Source: DT-110 sp964342305
GTDB lineage: Bacteria > Bacteroidota > Bacteroidia > Chitinophagales > Saprospiraceae
Assembly (NCBI GenBank): GCA_964342305.1
Contig: CAYFGK010000007.1
Location: 1-64,000 of the forward strand
Direction: 5' to 3'
Length of the DNA: 64,000 nt
Under the pieces are notes generated by a model. It saw only the letters and a list, made by a program, of their open reading frames with translations, was not told where the DNA came from and ran no database searches. Made by a program: the position numbers and the translations under genes. Below, one piece after another: positions 9,076 through 17,459 of the stretch (positions are counted from its first letter, which is position 1; each line of letters begins with the position of its first letter).

Positions 9076-9260
9076 ACCGAGACCCCTATTCCTCACCTGC
9101 AAAGCCTTGAAAGTGCCATTTCGGCAGTCAATAGCAGCTGGTTTTGCCACTTTGTCACTCACCTCCCCTGCCTTTCGGCAAAAAAGGCAGCAAAATCCAC
9201 TTGGTACGTGCTTTGATCTAAAATTGGTGAATTCAAAAATTAACCAAAACAACATAGATC

Positions 9261-9701
9261 ATGACACGTATGGTAGTCCGCAAACCAAATCGTCCAGCCT
9301 TCTTTACGAGCCCGCTGGACAGCTTTTTCAACGAATTTTTCACAACACCTGAGGTTCCCGCCAGCCGTGTGAAGAGTCGTCCTGCGATCAACCTGATCGA
9401 AACGGCCGAGAATTACCGACTGGAAGTGGCCGCACCCGGTCTGACCAAATCGGATTTTCACCTCAACGTCGAAGATGATGTACTGAGCCTTAAGGTCTCC
9501 AAAGAAACCGAAATGGCCGGCAATGAAACCGTTGTCCGCCAGGGCTTTTCGTACCACGAATTCGAGCGCGCCTTCCGTCTGGGAGATGCCATCGACACCA
9601 CCGGTATCGATGCTGCCTACGAACAAGGTGTGCTGACGATTACCCTTCCCAAAAAGGAAGAAGCGAAGGCCCAGCCTGCCCGTAAGATTGAGATTAGCTA
9701 A
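9261..9701 (+). CDS. Hsp20 small heat-shock protein (first copy)
   Basis: 146 residues, usual length for the family. The alpha-crystallin domain spans about 40-140, with AAPGLTKSDFHLNVEDDVL, the GVLTITLPK segment near the end and a short C-terminal extension. These ATP-independent chaperones form oligomers that hold unfolding proteins. It is followed 93 bases later by a second Hsp20 gene, with a 9-bp hairpin in between, so the two form a tandem, possibly differentially expressed pair. Confidence 0.95.
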   Translation: MTRMVVRKPNRPAFFTSPLDSFFNEFFTTPEVPASRVKSRPAINLIETAENYRLEVAAPGLTKSDFHLNVEDDVLSLKVSKETEMAGNETVVRQGFSYHEFERAFRLGDAIDTTGIDAAYEQGVLTITLPKKEEAKAQPARKIEIS

Positions 9702-9712
9702 AGCTGTTATCG

Positions 9713-9737
9713 GGCCGGAATCAAAGGTATTCCGGCC
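9713..9737 (+). terminator. Hairpin between the two Hsp20 genes
   Basis: GGCCGGAAT and ATTCCGGCC pair around a 7-base loop (9722-9728). An outer CTGTTA/TAACAG pair (about 9704-9747) lengthens the stem. There is no T-run, so it is more likely an attenuator or an RNA-stability element than a complete terminator. Confidence 0.55.
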
Positions 9738-9794
9738 GCTTTAACAGTTTGGTTAAAGTGTCCTTAAAAAGAATAACCGAAAAAACCAATCATT

Positions 9795-10223
9795 ATGAAA
9801 TTGCGTAATTATAAGCGTACGACATCCCCAAAACTGTTCGACGATTTCTGGGGAAGCTCTCTGAGCAACTTTTTTGATGCATCCTTTTTTGGCGAAAGCC
9901 ATCCTTCCTTAAACGTCAAGGAAACGGATGAAGCCTACACCCTGGAATTAGCGGTGCCGGGCATGCCCAAGGATGCCTTTGACATCAACGTCGAAAACGG
10001 CCTGCTGCGACTCAAAGCGGAGCAAAAGCACGAGGACAATCAGGAAGATGATAACTACGTGCGCCGGGAATTCAGTTACCAATCGTTCGAGCGTACATTT
10101 CAATTGCCCGACGATGTCGACAGTGAGGCTATCAATGCCTCCTATACGGATGGCGTTTTGCACGTCGAGCTGCCACGGGTAGCCGAAAAAGCAAAGCCCC
10201 ACAAAGTGATAGAGATTAAATAA
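9795..10223 (+). CDS. Hsp20 small heat-shock protein (second copy)
   Basis: 142 residues with an alpha-crystallin domain at about 40-140 (LAVPGMPKDAFDINVENGLL; GVLHVELPR). It is clearly a paralogue of the preceding gene and probably a tandem duplicate. Its N-terminal region is shorter and carries Phe-rich sequence (LSNFFDASFFGES), typical for oligomer-forming arms. The codons for FFGES contain an exact TTTTTTGGCGAAAGCC word. A strong terminator follows 60 bases downstream. Confidence 0.95.
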   Translation: MKLRNYKRTTSPKLFDDFWGSSLSNFFDASFFGESHPSLNVKETDEAYTLELAVPGMPKDAFDINVENGLLRLKAEQKHEDNQEDDNYVRREFSYQSFERTFQLPDDVDSEAINASYTDGVLHVELPRVAEKAKPHKVIEIK

Positions 10224-10283
10224 AGGTTCAGAGGTGAACCATAAGATTTAGGTTAGTTAATAGGGTTTTAGGTGTTTATTTAA

Positions 10284-10318
10284 AAGGCTGTCCGGAATTC
10301 CGGACAGCCTTCTTTTTT
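10284..10318 (+). terminator. Rho-independent terminator of the Hsp20 unit
   Basis: A perfect 12-bp inverted repeat (AAGGCTGTCCGG, loop AATT, CCGGACAGCCTT) at 10284-10311 is followed by C and seven T. Confidence 0.9.
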
Positions 10319-10319
10319 T

Positions 10320-10702
10320 GCTCTGCATATAGGTCGCAGAACTAAAAGATCATAAACACAGAAACATTGGTTAGAACGCTGTAAAGTGTCGAAACATGAA
10401 AAAAGGTGGCCCGGACCGGGCAGACCGGGCCTAGGGAAACTTACTCATTGTCTTAAATGAGCAGCGCATATATCGTAAGGTCCTACAAATAGCAAATTAA
10501 TTAAGCAGGGTGATCGTACTGACGAGCAGACCACAATAGTAGCTGGCTTTCCGGCGTGCAGTTTATACAAACAAGGGAAGGGTAGAGATCAGGTTGTGTA
10601 ATACAATCAAGGAGGGGCCAGGGAAGGGTGCTGGCTGATAGCTTTACTTTATTCTATAACAAAATGCGGCATTTGGGACTAAAAGTCAAGTTTTCATATC
10701 TC
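10320..10702. other. Gene-free gap
   Basis: About 380 bases with no credible open frame. The only structure noticed is a GC-rich inverted repeat at about 10408-10431, built of three CCGG-containing words. Confidence 0.6.
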
Positions 10703-11281
10703 TTATTTTCCCAAATATGAGGCCATTGCCTCTAATTCCTGAAAAAATTCGGGGCCGTACGCGCGCTCCAGCGCTTCCCGGGCAAAAATATAGAGTGGCA
10801 CGGATTCCCGCTTACCCAGTGCACAAGCGGCCGAGCAAATATCCCAGCGATCATACCGCAGGGTTTCGAAACCCGTCTTGCGATCGTGACTTACCCGGAT
10901 GGGGTACAGGTGGCAGGAGATCGGCTTGCGGAAGGTCGTTGCCCCTTCCCGCCAGGCACGTTCCAGGCCGCACAGGGCTACCCCGTCTTTGCCGTAGGTC
11001 AGATAGGCACACGACCCATCCTCGAGCAGCGGAGTGCCGTAGGCCTTCATATCTTTATAATACGTGTACAGCCCCTCACGGGCAATAACTTTTTTACCGG
11101 CGGGGCTTAAAAAGGGGGCCACCTGATCGTAAATAGCTTCCAGGGTATGCAATTCAGCCGTTTCGAGGGGAGCTCCGTACTCTCCCTCCCAGCAGCAAGC
11201 CCCTTTGCAAGCCGATAGATTACAAACGAAATAAGCCGATAAAATCGATTCATCCACAATGCGTCCCTGCACAATCAGCAT
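10703..11281 (-). CDS. DUF3109 family cysteine-cluster protein
   Basis: 192 residues, matching the usual size of DUF3109 proteins. Cysteines cluster in FVCNLSACKGACCWEGEYG near residue 23 and recur as DGSCAY, ALCGLE, ISCHLYP and DICSAACALG. This pattern is shared with the YkgJ type and suggests metal or iron-sulfur binding. The biochemical role of the family is not established. It is cytoplasmic, with no signal or membrane segment, and is monocistronic in this window. Confidence 0.85.
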   Translation of the reverse strand: MLIVQGRIVDESILSAYFVCNLSACKGACCWEGEYGAPLETAELHTLEAIYDQVAPFLSPAGKKVIAREGLYTYYKDMKAYGTPLLEDGSCAYLTYGKDGVALCGLERAWREGATTFRKPISCHLYPIRVSHDRKTGFETLRYDRWDICSAACALGKRESVPLYIFAREALERAYGPEFFQELEAMASYLGK

Positions 11282-11658
11282 AGTTCTCTTCTATTTTTAC
11301 GTAAAGGTAGCCCTTCGGCGTATTTTTCCCGGAATTCGCAAAACAAAACAGCCTCCAAAAAGCTATTAATAACGTGAGATATGGCATGGGCCACTTCGTA
11401 CATGGATATTGGTCAGGGCCCAGCCTCAGGGTACAGCGTATTGGGTATGGAGTACTTACCTTAGGAATCCCGCTAAAATACCTACTACTTTTTACCCTAT
11501 ACCAAATACAAGGTGAGGGTGTGACATTCAATCATTTTTCGAGCAGTTCCATCACTAACCTCACCTTATAGTTAGCAGACTAACAAATGTAAAGGAAAGG
11601 ACCGCCCAAATCCGGGATGAAAGACCCTTTCCGTGAGTCAAAAACGGCAAAAATTGGC
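11282..11658. repeat. Gap with GGTATAGGG/TACCAAATAC word repeat
   Basis: At 11430-11535 the words GTATTGGGTATGGAGTACTTAC and TACCCTATACCAAATACAAG form an imperfect palindrome. The second half, continuing to GTGACATTCAATCATTT, is closely similar to 17226-17265. No gene seen. Confidence 0.6.
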
Positions 11659-11666
11659 TACATTTG
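11659..11666 (+). promoter_or_regulatory. Candidate -7 box for gltA
   Basis: TACATTTG fits the TAnnTTTG consensus of the Bacteroidota primary sigma factor, 70 bases before the start codon. No clear TTTG lies 20 bases upstream, so support is partial. Confidence 0.35.
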
Positions 11667-11736
11667 GTGTTGGCCAATCCACTAGTGCCGCGAGCAAAAC
11701 GAAAAAACATTACTAACCATAATCAATACATACTAA

Positions 11737-13044
11737 ATGGATCCCCTAAAGAAGAAGTTTCACCAAAAAGCATCTGCCCTGGGCAAAGAAATCCGAAACC
11801 TTCTCAAAGAAAAAGGTGACACCAAAGTGGATGAGGTCGTCATCAAGCAATTGTACGGTGGTGCCCGCGGCATCAAAATGATGATCTGGGAACCCTCCCA
11901 GCTCGACCCCATCGAGGGTATTCGCTTTCGTGGATTCACCATCCCGGAACTGAAAGAGAAACTTCCCAAAACCAAGAACGGCAAAGAGCCACGGCCCGAA
12001 GGCCTGTTCTGGCTCATGCTCGTAGGTGAAGTCCCCACCGAAGAAGAAGTAGACTGGCTCACCAGTCAGTGGATCCGTCGTAGTAATGTCCCCGAACATA
12101 CCTTTAAAGCACTCGATGCACTGCCCACCGATACCCACCCCATGACGCAGTTCTCGACGGCCATCGTTTCGATGCAGACCGAGAGCGTTTTCTCCCGCCG
12201 CTACGGTGAGGGTATGAGTAAAGACGAATACTGGGATGCCACTTATGAGGATACGATGAACCTCATTGCACGCCTGCCCCGCGTCGCGGCATACATCTAC
12301 CGCCGCACCTATCACGACGGCATGCACATTGCTCCCAATACCCAGCTCGACTGGGCCGGCAACTTCGCCCACATGCTCGGCATCGAAGGGGAAGATTTCA
12401 AATCACTGATGCGCCTTTACCTGACCGTCCACGCCGACCACGAAGGGGGAAATGCCTCAGCCCACACCACCCACCTCGTAGGTTCGACCCTGAGCGACCC
12501 GTACTACTCCCTCGCCGGTGGCATGAACGCCCTCGCAGGACCACTACACGGACTCGCCAACCAGGAAGTCATCAAGTGGATCTTCAAAATGGTCGATGTA
12601 CTCGGTACCCGCAAACCAACCAAAGAGCAGGTAGCCGATTACGTACAAAGCACCCTCAATGCCGGACAGGTGATCCCCGGGTACGGACACGCCGTGCTGC
12701 GCCGCCCCGACCCGCGCTTCGTAGCCCAAAAGGAATTTGCCGAAAGCTACATCAAAAATGACGACATCGTCAACATCGTATGGATGCTCTTCGATATCGT
12801 TCCCGACATCCTCAAGGGATTGGGTAAGGTGAAGAACCCCTGGCCCAACGTAGATGCCCACTCCGGTGCATTGCTCGTCCACTACGGCCTGACCGAGTAC
12901 AGCTTCTACACCGTACTGTTTGGCGTTAGCCGCGCCCTGGGGGTACTGGCCGCTCAGTGCTGGGCCCGCGCCCTCGGATTCCCGCTGGAGCGTCCCAAAT
13001 CAGTGACCACCGAGTGGGTCAGGGAATACCTCGCCGATAAGTAG
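11737..13044 (+). CDS. gltA: Citrate synthase, mitochondrial-like type
   Basis: 435 residues. Condenses oxaloacetate and acetyl-CoA to citrate, the entry of the TCA cycle. Catalytic residues are His271 (GPLHGLANQ), His318 (PGYGHAVLRRPDPR) and Asp373 (NVDAHSGALL), corresponding to His274, His320 and Asp375 of the pig enzyme. The stretch from LTVHADHEGGN (about 230) to LAGPLHGLANQE is much closer to mitochondrial type I enzymes than to the E. coli hexameric type. The protein lacks the N-terminal regulatory domain of the NADH-inhibited enzymes. It is monocistronic, with a 1.1 kb repeat tract downstream. Confidence 0.95.
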   Translation: MDPLKKKFHQKASALGKEIRNLLKEKGDTKVDEVVIKQLYGGARGIKMMIWEPSQLDPIEGIRFRGFTIPELKEKLPKTKNGKEPRPEGLFWLMLVGEVPTEEEVDWLTSQWIRRSNVPEHTFKALDALPTDTHPMTQFSTAIVSMQTESVFSRRYGEGMSKDEYWDATYEDTMNLIARLPRVAAYIYRRTYHDGMHIAPNTQLDWAGNFAHMLGIEGEDFKSLMRLYLTVHADHEGGNASAHTTHLVGSTLSDPYYSLAGGMNALAGPLHGLANQEVIKWIFKMVDVLGTRKPTKEQVADYVQSTLNAGQVIPGYGHAVLRRPDPRFVAQKEFAESYIKNDDIVNIVWMLFDIVPDILKGLGKVKNPWPNVDAHSGALLVHYGLTEYSFYTVLFGVSRALGVLAAQCWARALGFPLERPKSVTTEWVREYLADK

Positions 13045-14110
13045 GCCAACAGCACAGACGGTACGTTTCTTGTGAATGGAATGCACAATGTTCAGTGCTC
13101 CCCACCTTCGCCCGTATGGGCTTCGGCGGGCATGAATGCTCAATGGGTATTGGGCACTGGACATTTTATTTGGTTTCGCGGTAAGACGTTGAGGTCTTCA
13201 GTTGGCAGCCTTCAGTTGGCAGTTTAAGCCCATCCGCTTCAGCGGTGGGAATGTAGTCATTCTCCAGTTTCCAGTGCTCAATGTTCAGTGCTCAATGTAG
13301 GTTGCCATTTATTGGCTTTCGCCAAAAGGAGGATGCTCAGTTGGCAGTCTCCGGTCTTTAATCTTTAGTCTAAAGTCTAAACTTGCCTTTTTCACGCGGG
13401 GACCGCAATGGTTCGCGGAGGTTCGCAGTGGTTGTCTGGGATGGGACTCATGCACTGGCTCGATGCTCTACGCTCGACGCTCTACGCAAATAGAGGCAGA
13501 GAAACAGTAGCAAAGCACAACCGGAGGCAATCCAGCTCTGGCAAGCCCCTCCAGTCCCTTCGTTCGCTTAGTTCTCTCAAGTCACTCCTACGCCCGACGC
13601 TCCACGCAAAAAAGAGCAGAGACACAGCAGCCAGGAACAAAAACCCGGACCGTTCGCCGTCTCTTCTTTCTCTTCGATCACTTTAGTCCCTCCCTTCTCT
13701 CCGGTCCCTCCAGTCCCTCCCGGTCTCCACGCTCGACGCTCCACGCTCCACGCAAAAAAGAGCAAAGACACCAGCAGCCAGGAACAAAAACCCGGACCGC
13801 TCGCCGTCTCTTCTTTCTCTTCGATCACTTTAGTCCCTCCCGGTCTCCACGCTCGACGCCCGACGCAATCAAGAGCAAAGACCCACTGGCCACAAGCAAA
13901 CCGAAGCAGCCCGGCTCAGGCGAGTCCCTCCCTTCTCTCCGGTCCCTCCAGTCCCTTCGTTCACTTAGTTCTCTCAAGTCACTCCTACGCCCGACGCTCC
14001 ACGCAAAAAAGAGCAGAGACACAGCAGTCAGGTAAAACCGAAGCAGCCCGGAACCGGCGAGTCCCTCCATATCTCTGCGAAATTTATCCGGCGATTATTC
14101 AGGGGTGTGA
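13045..14110. repeat. One-kilobase intergenic repeat tract
   Basis: This tract contains no gene. 13213-13268 and 13273-13341 are modules X and Y in inverted orientation relative to 2.05-2.19 kb and in swapped order. From about 13450 to 14060 at least four copies of a larger unit alternate: CGACGCTCCACGCAAAAAAG, a GAGCAGAGACACAGCAG-like word, AACAAAAACCCGGACCG, CGCCGTCTCTTCTTTCTCTT and TAGTCCCTCC-type words. Open frames here (for example at 13408-13686) are repeat translations. A GCCCGTATGGGC hairpin lies near 13110-13125. Confidence 0.8.
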
Positions 14111-14121
14111 TCAAAATCATT

Positions 14122-14129
14122 TATTTTTG
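14122..14129 (+). promoter_or_regulatory. Candidate -7 box for gcvH operon
   Basis: TATTTTTG fits TAnnTTTG and lies 54 bases before the gcvH start. No matching -33 element is seen. Confidence 0.35.
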
Positions 14130-14182
14130 GCCGACACCCGTAGGCCTGCGGAAAATTCTGTCACTAACCAAACTATCCAAAT

Positions 14183-14575
14183 ATGGAATTTCCTTCTCAA
14201 TTGAAATATACGGAGGAACACGAATGGATTCGCCTGGAAGAAGGCAATATTGCCTACGTAGGCATTACGGATTTTGCGCAGTCTGAATTGGACGAACTGG
14301 TGTACATCGAAGTGGAAACCGTGGGGGAGTCCCTCGGAAAGGACGATGTATTCGGCACCGTCGAAGCCGTAAAAACCACTTCGGATCTGTTCATGCCCGT
14401 CAGCGGGAAGATCCTGGAGTTTAACCCGAAACTCGACGAAAACGAGGGCGACGACCCTACTCTTGTCAACAAGGACCCCTATGGCGACGGCTGGATCGTA
14501 AAAATCGAACTGTCTGATCCCTCTGAGGTGGAAGACCTGATGGACGTTGAGGCATATAAACAGCTGGTTGCGTAA
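14183..14575 (+). CDS. gcvH: Glycine cleavage system H protein
   Basis: 130 residues, standard length. The lipoyl attachment Lys64 is in GTVEAVKTTSDLFMP, and the flanking domain shows the usual beta-barrel pattern. H protein carries the aminomethyl intermediate between the P, T and L proteins; none of these is in the window. It is followed after 33 bases by a vanZ-like gene and then by a TonB-type gene, with a terminator only after the latter, so the three may be one transcript. Confidence 0.97.
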   Translation: MEFPSQLKYTEEHEWIRLEEGNIAYVGITDFAQSELDELVYIEVETVGESLGKDDVFGTVEAVKTTSDLFMPVSGKILEFNPKLDENEGDDPTLVNKDPYGDGWIVKIELSDPSEVEDLMDVEAYKQLVA

Positions 14576-14608
14576 TTTTTTTTCGCACCAGCACACCAAA
14601 AGCAGTGT

Positions 14609-14998
14609 ATGCTGCATCAACTACTAAAAAGGGTATTTTATATTCCCTTTTTGCCGGCCCTGATGTGGGCCGGACTGATTTTTTTCGGATCTACGTCAAT
14701 GGGAGTAAAGGTCCCCATACCCACCCAACATTGGGTGGAACCCGACAAACTGATACACGCTCTGGCCTACGCAGGCCTGGGTTTTCTCACATTGGTTGGG
14801 TTGTACACGCACCGGCGCTGGCAAGCCACCCGTGGTAATCAGCTTTTGGTGCTTTTCCTCTGCTTGCTCTTCGGAGTGAGCCTGGAATTCGTACAGGGTG
14901 CTTTTTTTCCGGGACGTATGTTTGAATTCCCCGACATGGCCGCCAATGCGGTAGGCCTTGGATTGGGATGGCTTATATATTCATTATTTTTTACATAA
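14609..14998 (+). CDS. VanZ-like membrane protein
   Basis: 129 residues with four predicted membrane helices. It carries the family pattern: a Lys-His pair after the first helix (DKLIHALAYAGLGF), SLEFVQ in the third and FEFPDMAANAVGLGLG before the last. Members include teicoplanin-resistance VanZ, but most are of unknown role in the envelope. The start at 14609 is chosen because a second ATG four bases upstream belongs to a different, non-homologous frame. It lies between gcvH and a tonB gene. Confidence 0.85.
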   Translation: MLHQLLKRVFYIPFLPALMWAGLIFFGSTSMGVKVPIPTQHWVEPDKLIHALAYAGLGFLTLVGLYTHRRWQATRGNQLLVLFLCLLFGVSLEFVQGAFFPGRMFEFPDMAANAVGLGLGWLIYSLFFT

Positions 14999-15010
14999 AA
15001 CCTTGTCAGT

Positions 15011-15922
15011 ATGGATATTGCTGTAAGCGGCACTGGCCTAATCACTGCGGTACTGGGACTCATCCTGGTTATCGCTGCGGTGATCTTGGGCATGCGCATG
15101 GTATTGCGCAGGCGTTCCCAGGACGGTCTGGCCGGGAAAAGCTCCAAGGCAGGATCACCACTCAAAGCCCGGAACAAATACCCCGAGGCGGATGCTTTCC
15201 GTCTTAGTGGTACGTTCTTTAACATCGGCTTGGTGGCATCTCTTGGCTTGACGCTACTGGCATTCAGTTGGACACAATACGAGAAACAGGAAGAATTCCA
15301 AGGGTTCATGATCGAAGTCGAAGAAGATATCGAGATCGAACCACCTCGTACCGCTGAACCGCCACCCCCGCCACCTCCACCGCCACCACCGGTCATCGAA
15401 GAGGTGCCGGAAGAAGAAATTCTGGAAGAAGAGGAATTCGAATTTGAGGATATGTCGATCGAAGCCGATGAAGAGGTCTTCGTCGAAGAGCCCAAAGAAG
15501 AAGCTCCTCCCCCACCTCCACCGCCACCACCACCTCCCCCTCCACCCGAGGAAGAAGAGATTTTCATGGTGGTTGAGGATATGCCACTGTTCCCCGGTTG
15601 TGAGGACGAGCCCGATAAAGCGGCTAAAAAACGTTGCTCCGACCGCAAGGTGTTCGAATACGTAGGTAAAAACCTGCGCTATCCGGCCATCGCACGGGAA
15701 AATGGGGTGGAAGGTACCGTAGTAGTGCAGTTCGTAGTCGAAACCGATGGTACTGTTGCCGACGTTTCCCTCCTGCGTGACCTCGGTGCCGGTACCGGTG
15801 AAGAAGCAGTACGCGTAGTGGAATCAATGAACGGAAACGGGATTAAATGGACTCCCGGTCGCCAGCGCGGCCGCCCGGTGAAAGTACAGTTCCGCTTGCC
15901 GATCCGCTTCAAATTGCAGTAA
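15011..15922 (+). CDS. TonB-type energy transducer (first copy)
   Basis: 303 residues. It has an N-terminal membrane helix (about 8-30) and a second at about 72-92. Two proline runs with Glu-rich stretches follow (about 117-128 and 166-180), and the C-terminal TonB domain (about 215-303) contains VEGTVVVQFVVETDG and the terminal VQFRLPIRF. TonB links ExbBD in the inner membrane to outer membrane receptors across the periplasm. The two-helix N-terminus differs from the classical single anchor and resembles the Bacteroidota architecture. It is the last gene before a terminator, and receptors that could use it lie at 43-49 kb. Confidence 0.88.
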   Translation: MDIAVSGTGLITAVLGLILVIAAVILGMRMVLRRRSQDGLAGKSSKAGSPLKARNKYPEADAFRLSGTFFNIGLVASLGLTLLAFSWTQYEKQEEFQGFMIEVEEDIEIEPPRTAEPPPPPPPPPPPVIEEVPEEEILEEEEFEFEDMSIEADEEVFVEEPKEEAPPPPPPPPPPPPPPEEEEIFMVVEDMPLFPGCEDEPDKAAKKRCSDRKVFEYVGKNLRYPAIARENGVEGTVVVQFVVETDGTVADVSLLRDLGAGTGEEAVRVVESMNGNGIKWTPGRQRGRPVKVQFRLPIRFKLQ

Positions 15923-15945
15923 GCACCCGGTATTTACCATACCCT

Positions 15946-15983
15946 ATACCGCTCGCCGAATCCTTGGCGAGCGGTATTTTTTT
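15946..15983 (+). terminator. Rho-independent terminator after the first tonB gene
   Basis: A 12-bp stem, ATACCGCTCGCC and GGCGAGCGGTAT, with an 8-base loop, runs directly into seven T. Confidence 0.92.
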
Positions 15984-16030
15984 GTCCTCCGCCCACCAAA
16001 AAGCACCCCCCACACATCTATATAGTATCG

Positions 16031-16046
16031 GAAGGAAGCTTCCTTC
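16031..16046. repeat. Perfect 16-bp palindrome
   Basis: GAAGGAAGCTTCCTTC, a perfect dyad, in the gap between the two tonB genes. Possibly a protein-binding site; no partner is known. Confidence 0.5.
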
Positions 16047-16078
16047 ACGTCGTCATTACTACCGGCCATTTTTTCACT

Positions 16079-16273
16079 AGAAGCTATCTCAAAAATGTTT
16101 TTGATAACGAAAAGCTAAGATTTTGTCCCTGGGTAAGGCGCCCATTCAAGAATGGGGTAAAGGGGCCCCGTTCTTGAATCAAAGCATAGTCATAGCTACG
16201 TAAGCTTTTTGCAACGAAATGCAGGGGCAAAAGATAGCTTTGCAGGCCAAAGGATATTTTTGAGATGGCTTCT
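16079..16273. mobile_element. MITE-like inverted-repeat element
   Basis: A 195-base segment with 18-bp terminal inverted repeats, AGAAGCTATCTCAAAAAT at 16079-16096 and ATTTTTGAGATGGCTTCT at 16256-16273 (17 of 18 match). Inside, ATTCAAGAA at 16144-16152 pairs with TTCTTGAAT at 16171-16179. There is no open frame for a transposase. It ends 13 bases before the start codon of the second tonB gene and so probably supplies part of its leader. A solo end is at 45943-45960, and a larger relative with similar ends is at 29837-30004. Confidence 0.6.
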
Positions 16274-16286
16274 AAATACTGTTACC

Positions 16287-17123
16287 ATGCACTTCCAACT
16301 ATCTGGCCAGGTAGTACAAGCCCTCTTATTGGCTACCCCGATCCTGGTCGTTCTTATCGTTTTTGCCGGAAGGCAATACTTCAACAACCGGACCCTTCAC
16401 CGCTGGTATGCCACCTTCTGGTCGGGCGGATTGATCATCGCCCTCGGGCTGGCTCTGACGGGTCTCAACTACACCCAAACCGATCCCGTAGTTGTCAACT
16501 ACACCGCCGAAACCTTTGAGGATAACATCCTCGAAATGGTACCTCCACCTGCCGTACATCCCCCCAAGAAAACGCCACCACCACCGCCACCCGTTATTGA
16601 AGAAGTTCCCGAGGAAAAACTCCTCGACGACGAGGTCTTCGAGTTCGTTGACCAATCCATCGATGCCGACGAGGCGGTGTATGACCAACCGGTGGTCACT
16701 GACCCCGACCCGGTTACTCCACCACCGCCACCCACGCGTATTGATGACGATTCGGAGGAACCTGAGATATTCATCGCCGTGGAAAACATGCCCGCCTTCC
16801 CGGGTTGCGAAACCCTCGAGGATGAAGGGGAGCGACGTGCCTGCACCGATCGCAAATTGCTGCAGTACATTTACAGCAACCTCAACTACCCTCCCATTGC
16901 CCGGGAGAATGGCATTGAGGGAACCGTGGTAGCATCGTTCGTGATCGATCAATCGGGTACGGTACAACAGATCAAACTGCTTAAAGATATTGGAGCAAAT
17001 TGCGGTGATGAAGTACTCGATGTGCTGGAGTCCTTACAGACCCCCTGGCAGCCGGGCAAGCAGCAAGGCCGGGCCGTATCGGTACAGTTTCAGTTACCCG
17101 TCAAATTCCGCCTGCAAAAATAA
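16287..17123 (+). CDS. TonB-type energy transducer (second copy)
   Basis: 278 residues from the ATG at 16287; the frame stays open 26 codons further upstream into the MITE-like element, but that extension is hydrophilic and unlike the paralogue. Two N-terminal membrane helices, a proline-rich spacer (PPKKTPPPPPPV) and a C-terminal TonB domain with IEGTVVASFVIDQSG and VQFQLPVKFRL. The whole protein, including the EEVPEE(K/E)(L/I)LDDEVFEF-like segment and the FPGCE motif, is collinear with the first copy, so this is a local duplication with divergence. It may serve different receptors or conditions. Confidence 0.88.
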   Translation: MHFQLSGQVVQALLLATPILVVLIVFAGRQYFNNRTLHRWYATFWSGGLIIALGLALTGLNYTQTDPVVVNYTAETFEDNILEMVPPPAVHPPKKTPPPPPPVIEEVPEEKLLDDEVFEFVDQSIDADEAVYDQPVVTDPDPVTPPPPPTRIDDDSEEPEIFIAVENMPAFPGCETLEDEGERRACTDRKLLQYIYSNLNYPPIARENGIEGTVVASFVIDQSGTVQQIKLLKDIGANCGDEVLDVLESLQTPWQPGKQQGRAVSVQFQLPVKFRLQK

Positions 17124-17459
17124 GAAGACGTGAGGTTGGGCACAGACATATCTGTAAAGTGTTGATAGTGACCTCCCGGTATAGAATAGTAGGTATAGGG
17201 TATCGGGGTTTAAGCGTCTCCTACTTCCTGATACCCTCTACCAAATACAACGTGACATTCAGTTGTTTAGCAAATACCTTATTGTTAAGAAAGAACCTTG
17301 GACCTTGGACCCTGGCCCGTATTTAATCCCGAATTTGTCCGCAGACGACCCGTAATTGTTTTGAAATCGACGTACCTTCTGAAACCATCGGTGGAGCAAG
17401 CAACTTTTGTCGGTATCCATCGTTCTTTAACCTACAGACGAGTTTGAAACACAATAACT
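17124..17459. repeat. Gap with GGTATAGGG word palindrome
   Basis: About 17176-17262 holds GGTATAGAATAGTAGGTATA-type words and their complement TGATACCCTCTACCAAATAC, closely related to the repeat at 11.43-11.53 kb. GACCTTGGACC-type words occur at about 17293-17320. No gene seen. Confidence 0.6.

Noticed and set aside
13408..14070. Several open frames of 80-92 codons in the repeat tract
   Set aside because: They translate repeated words on both strands and have no conserved character.
14839..15648. 269-codon antisense frame with Gly and Ser runs
   Set aside because: It is the complement of the proline-rich region of the tonB gene.
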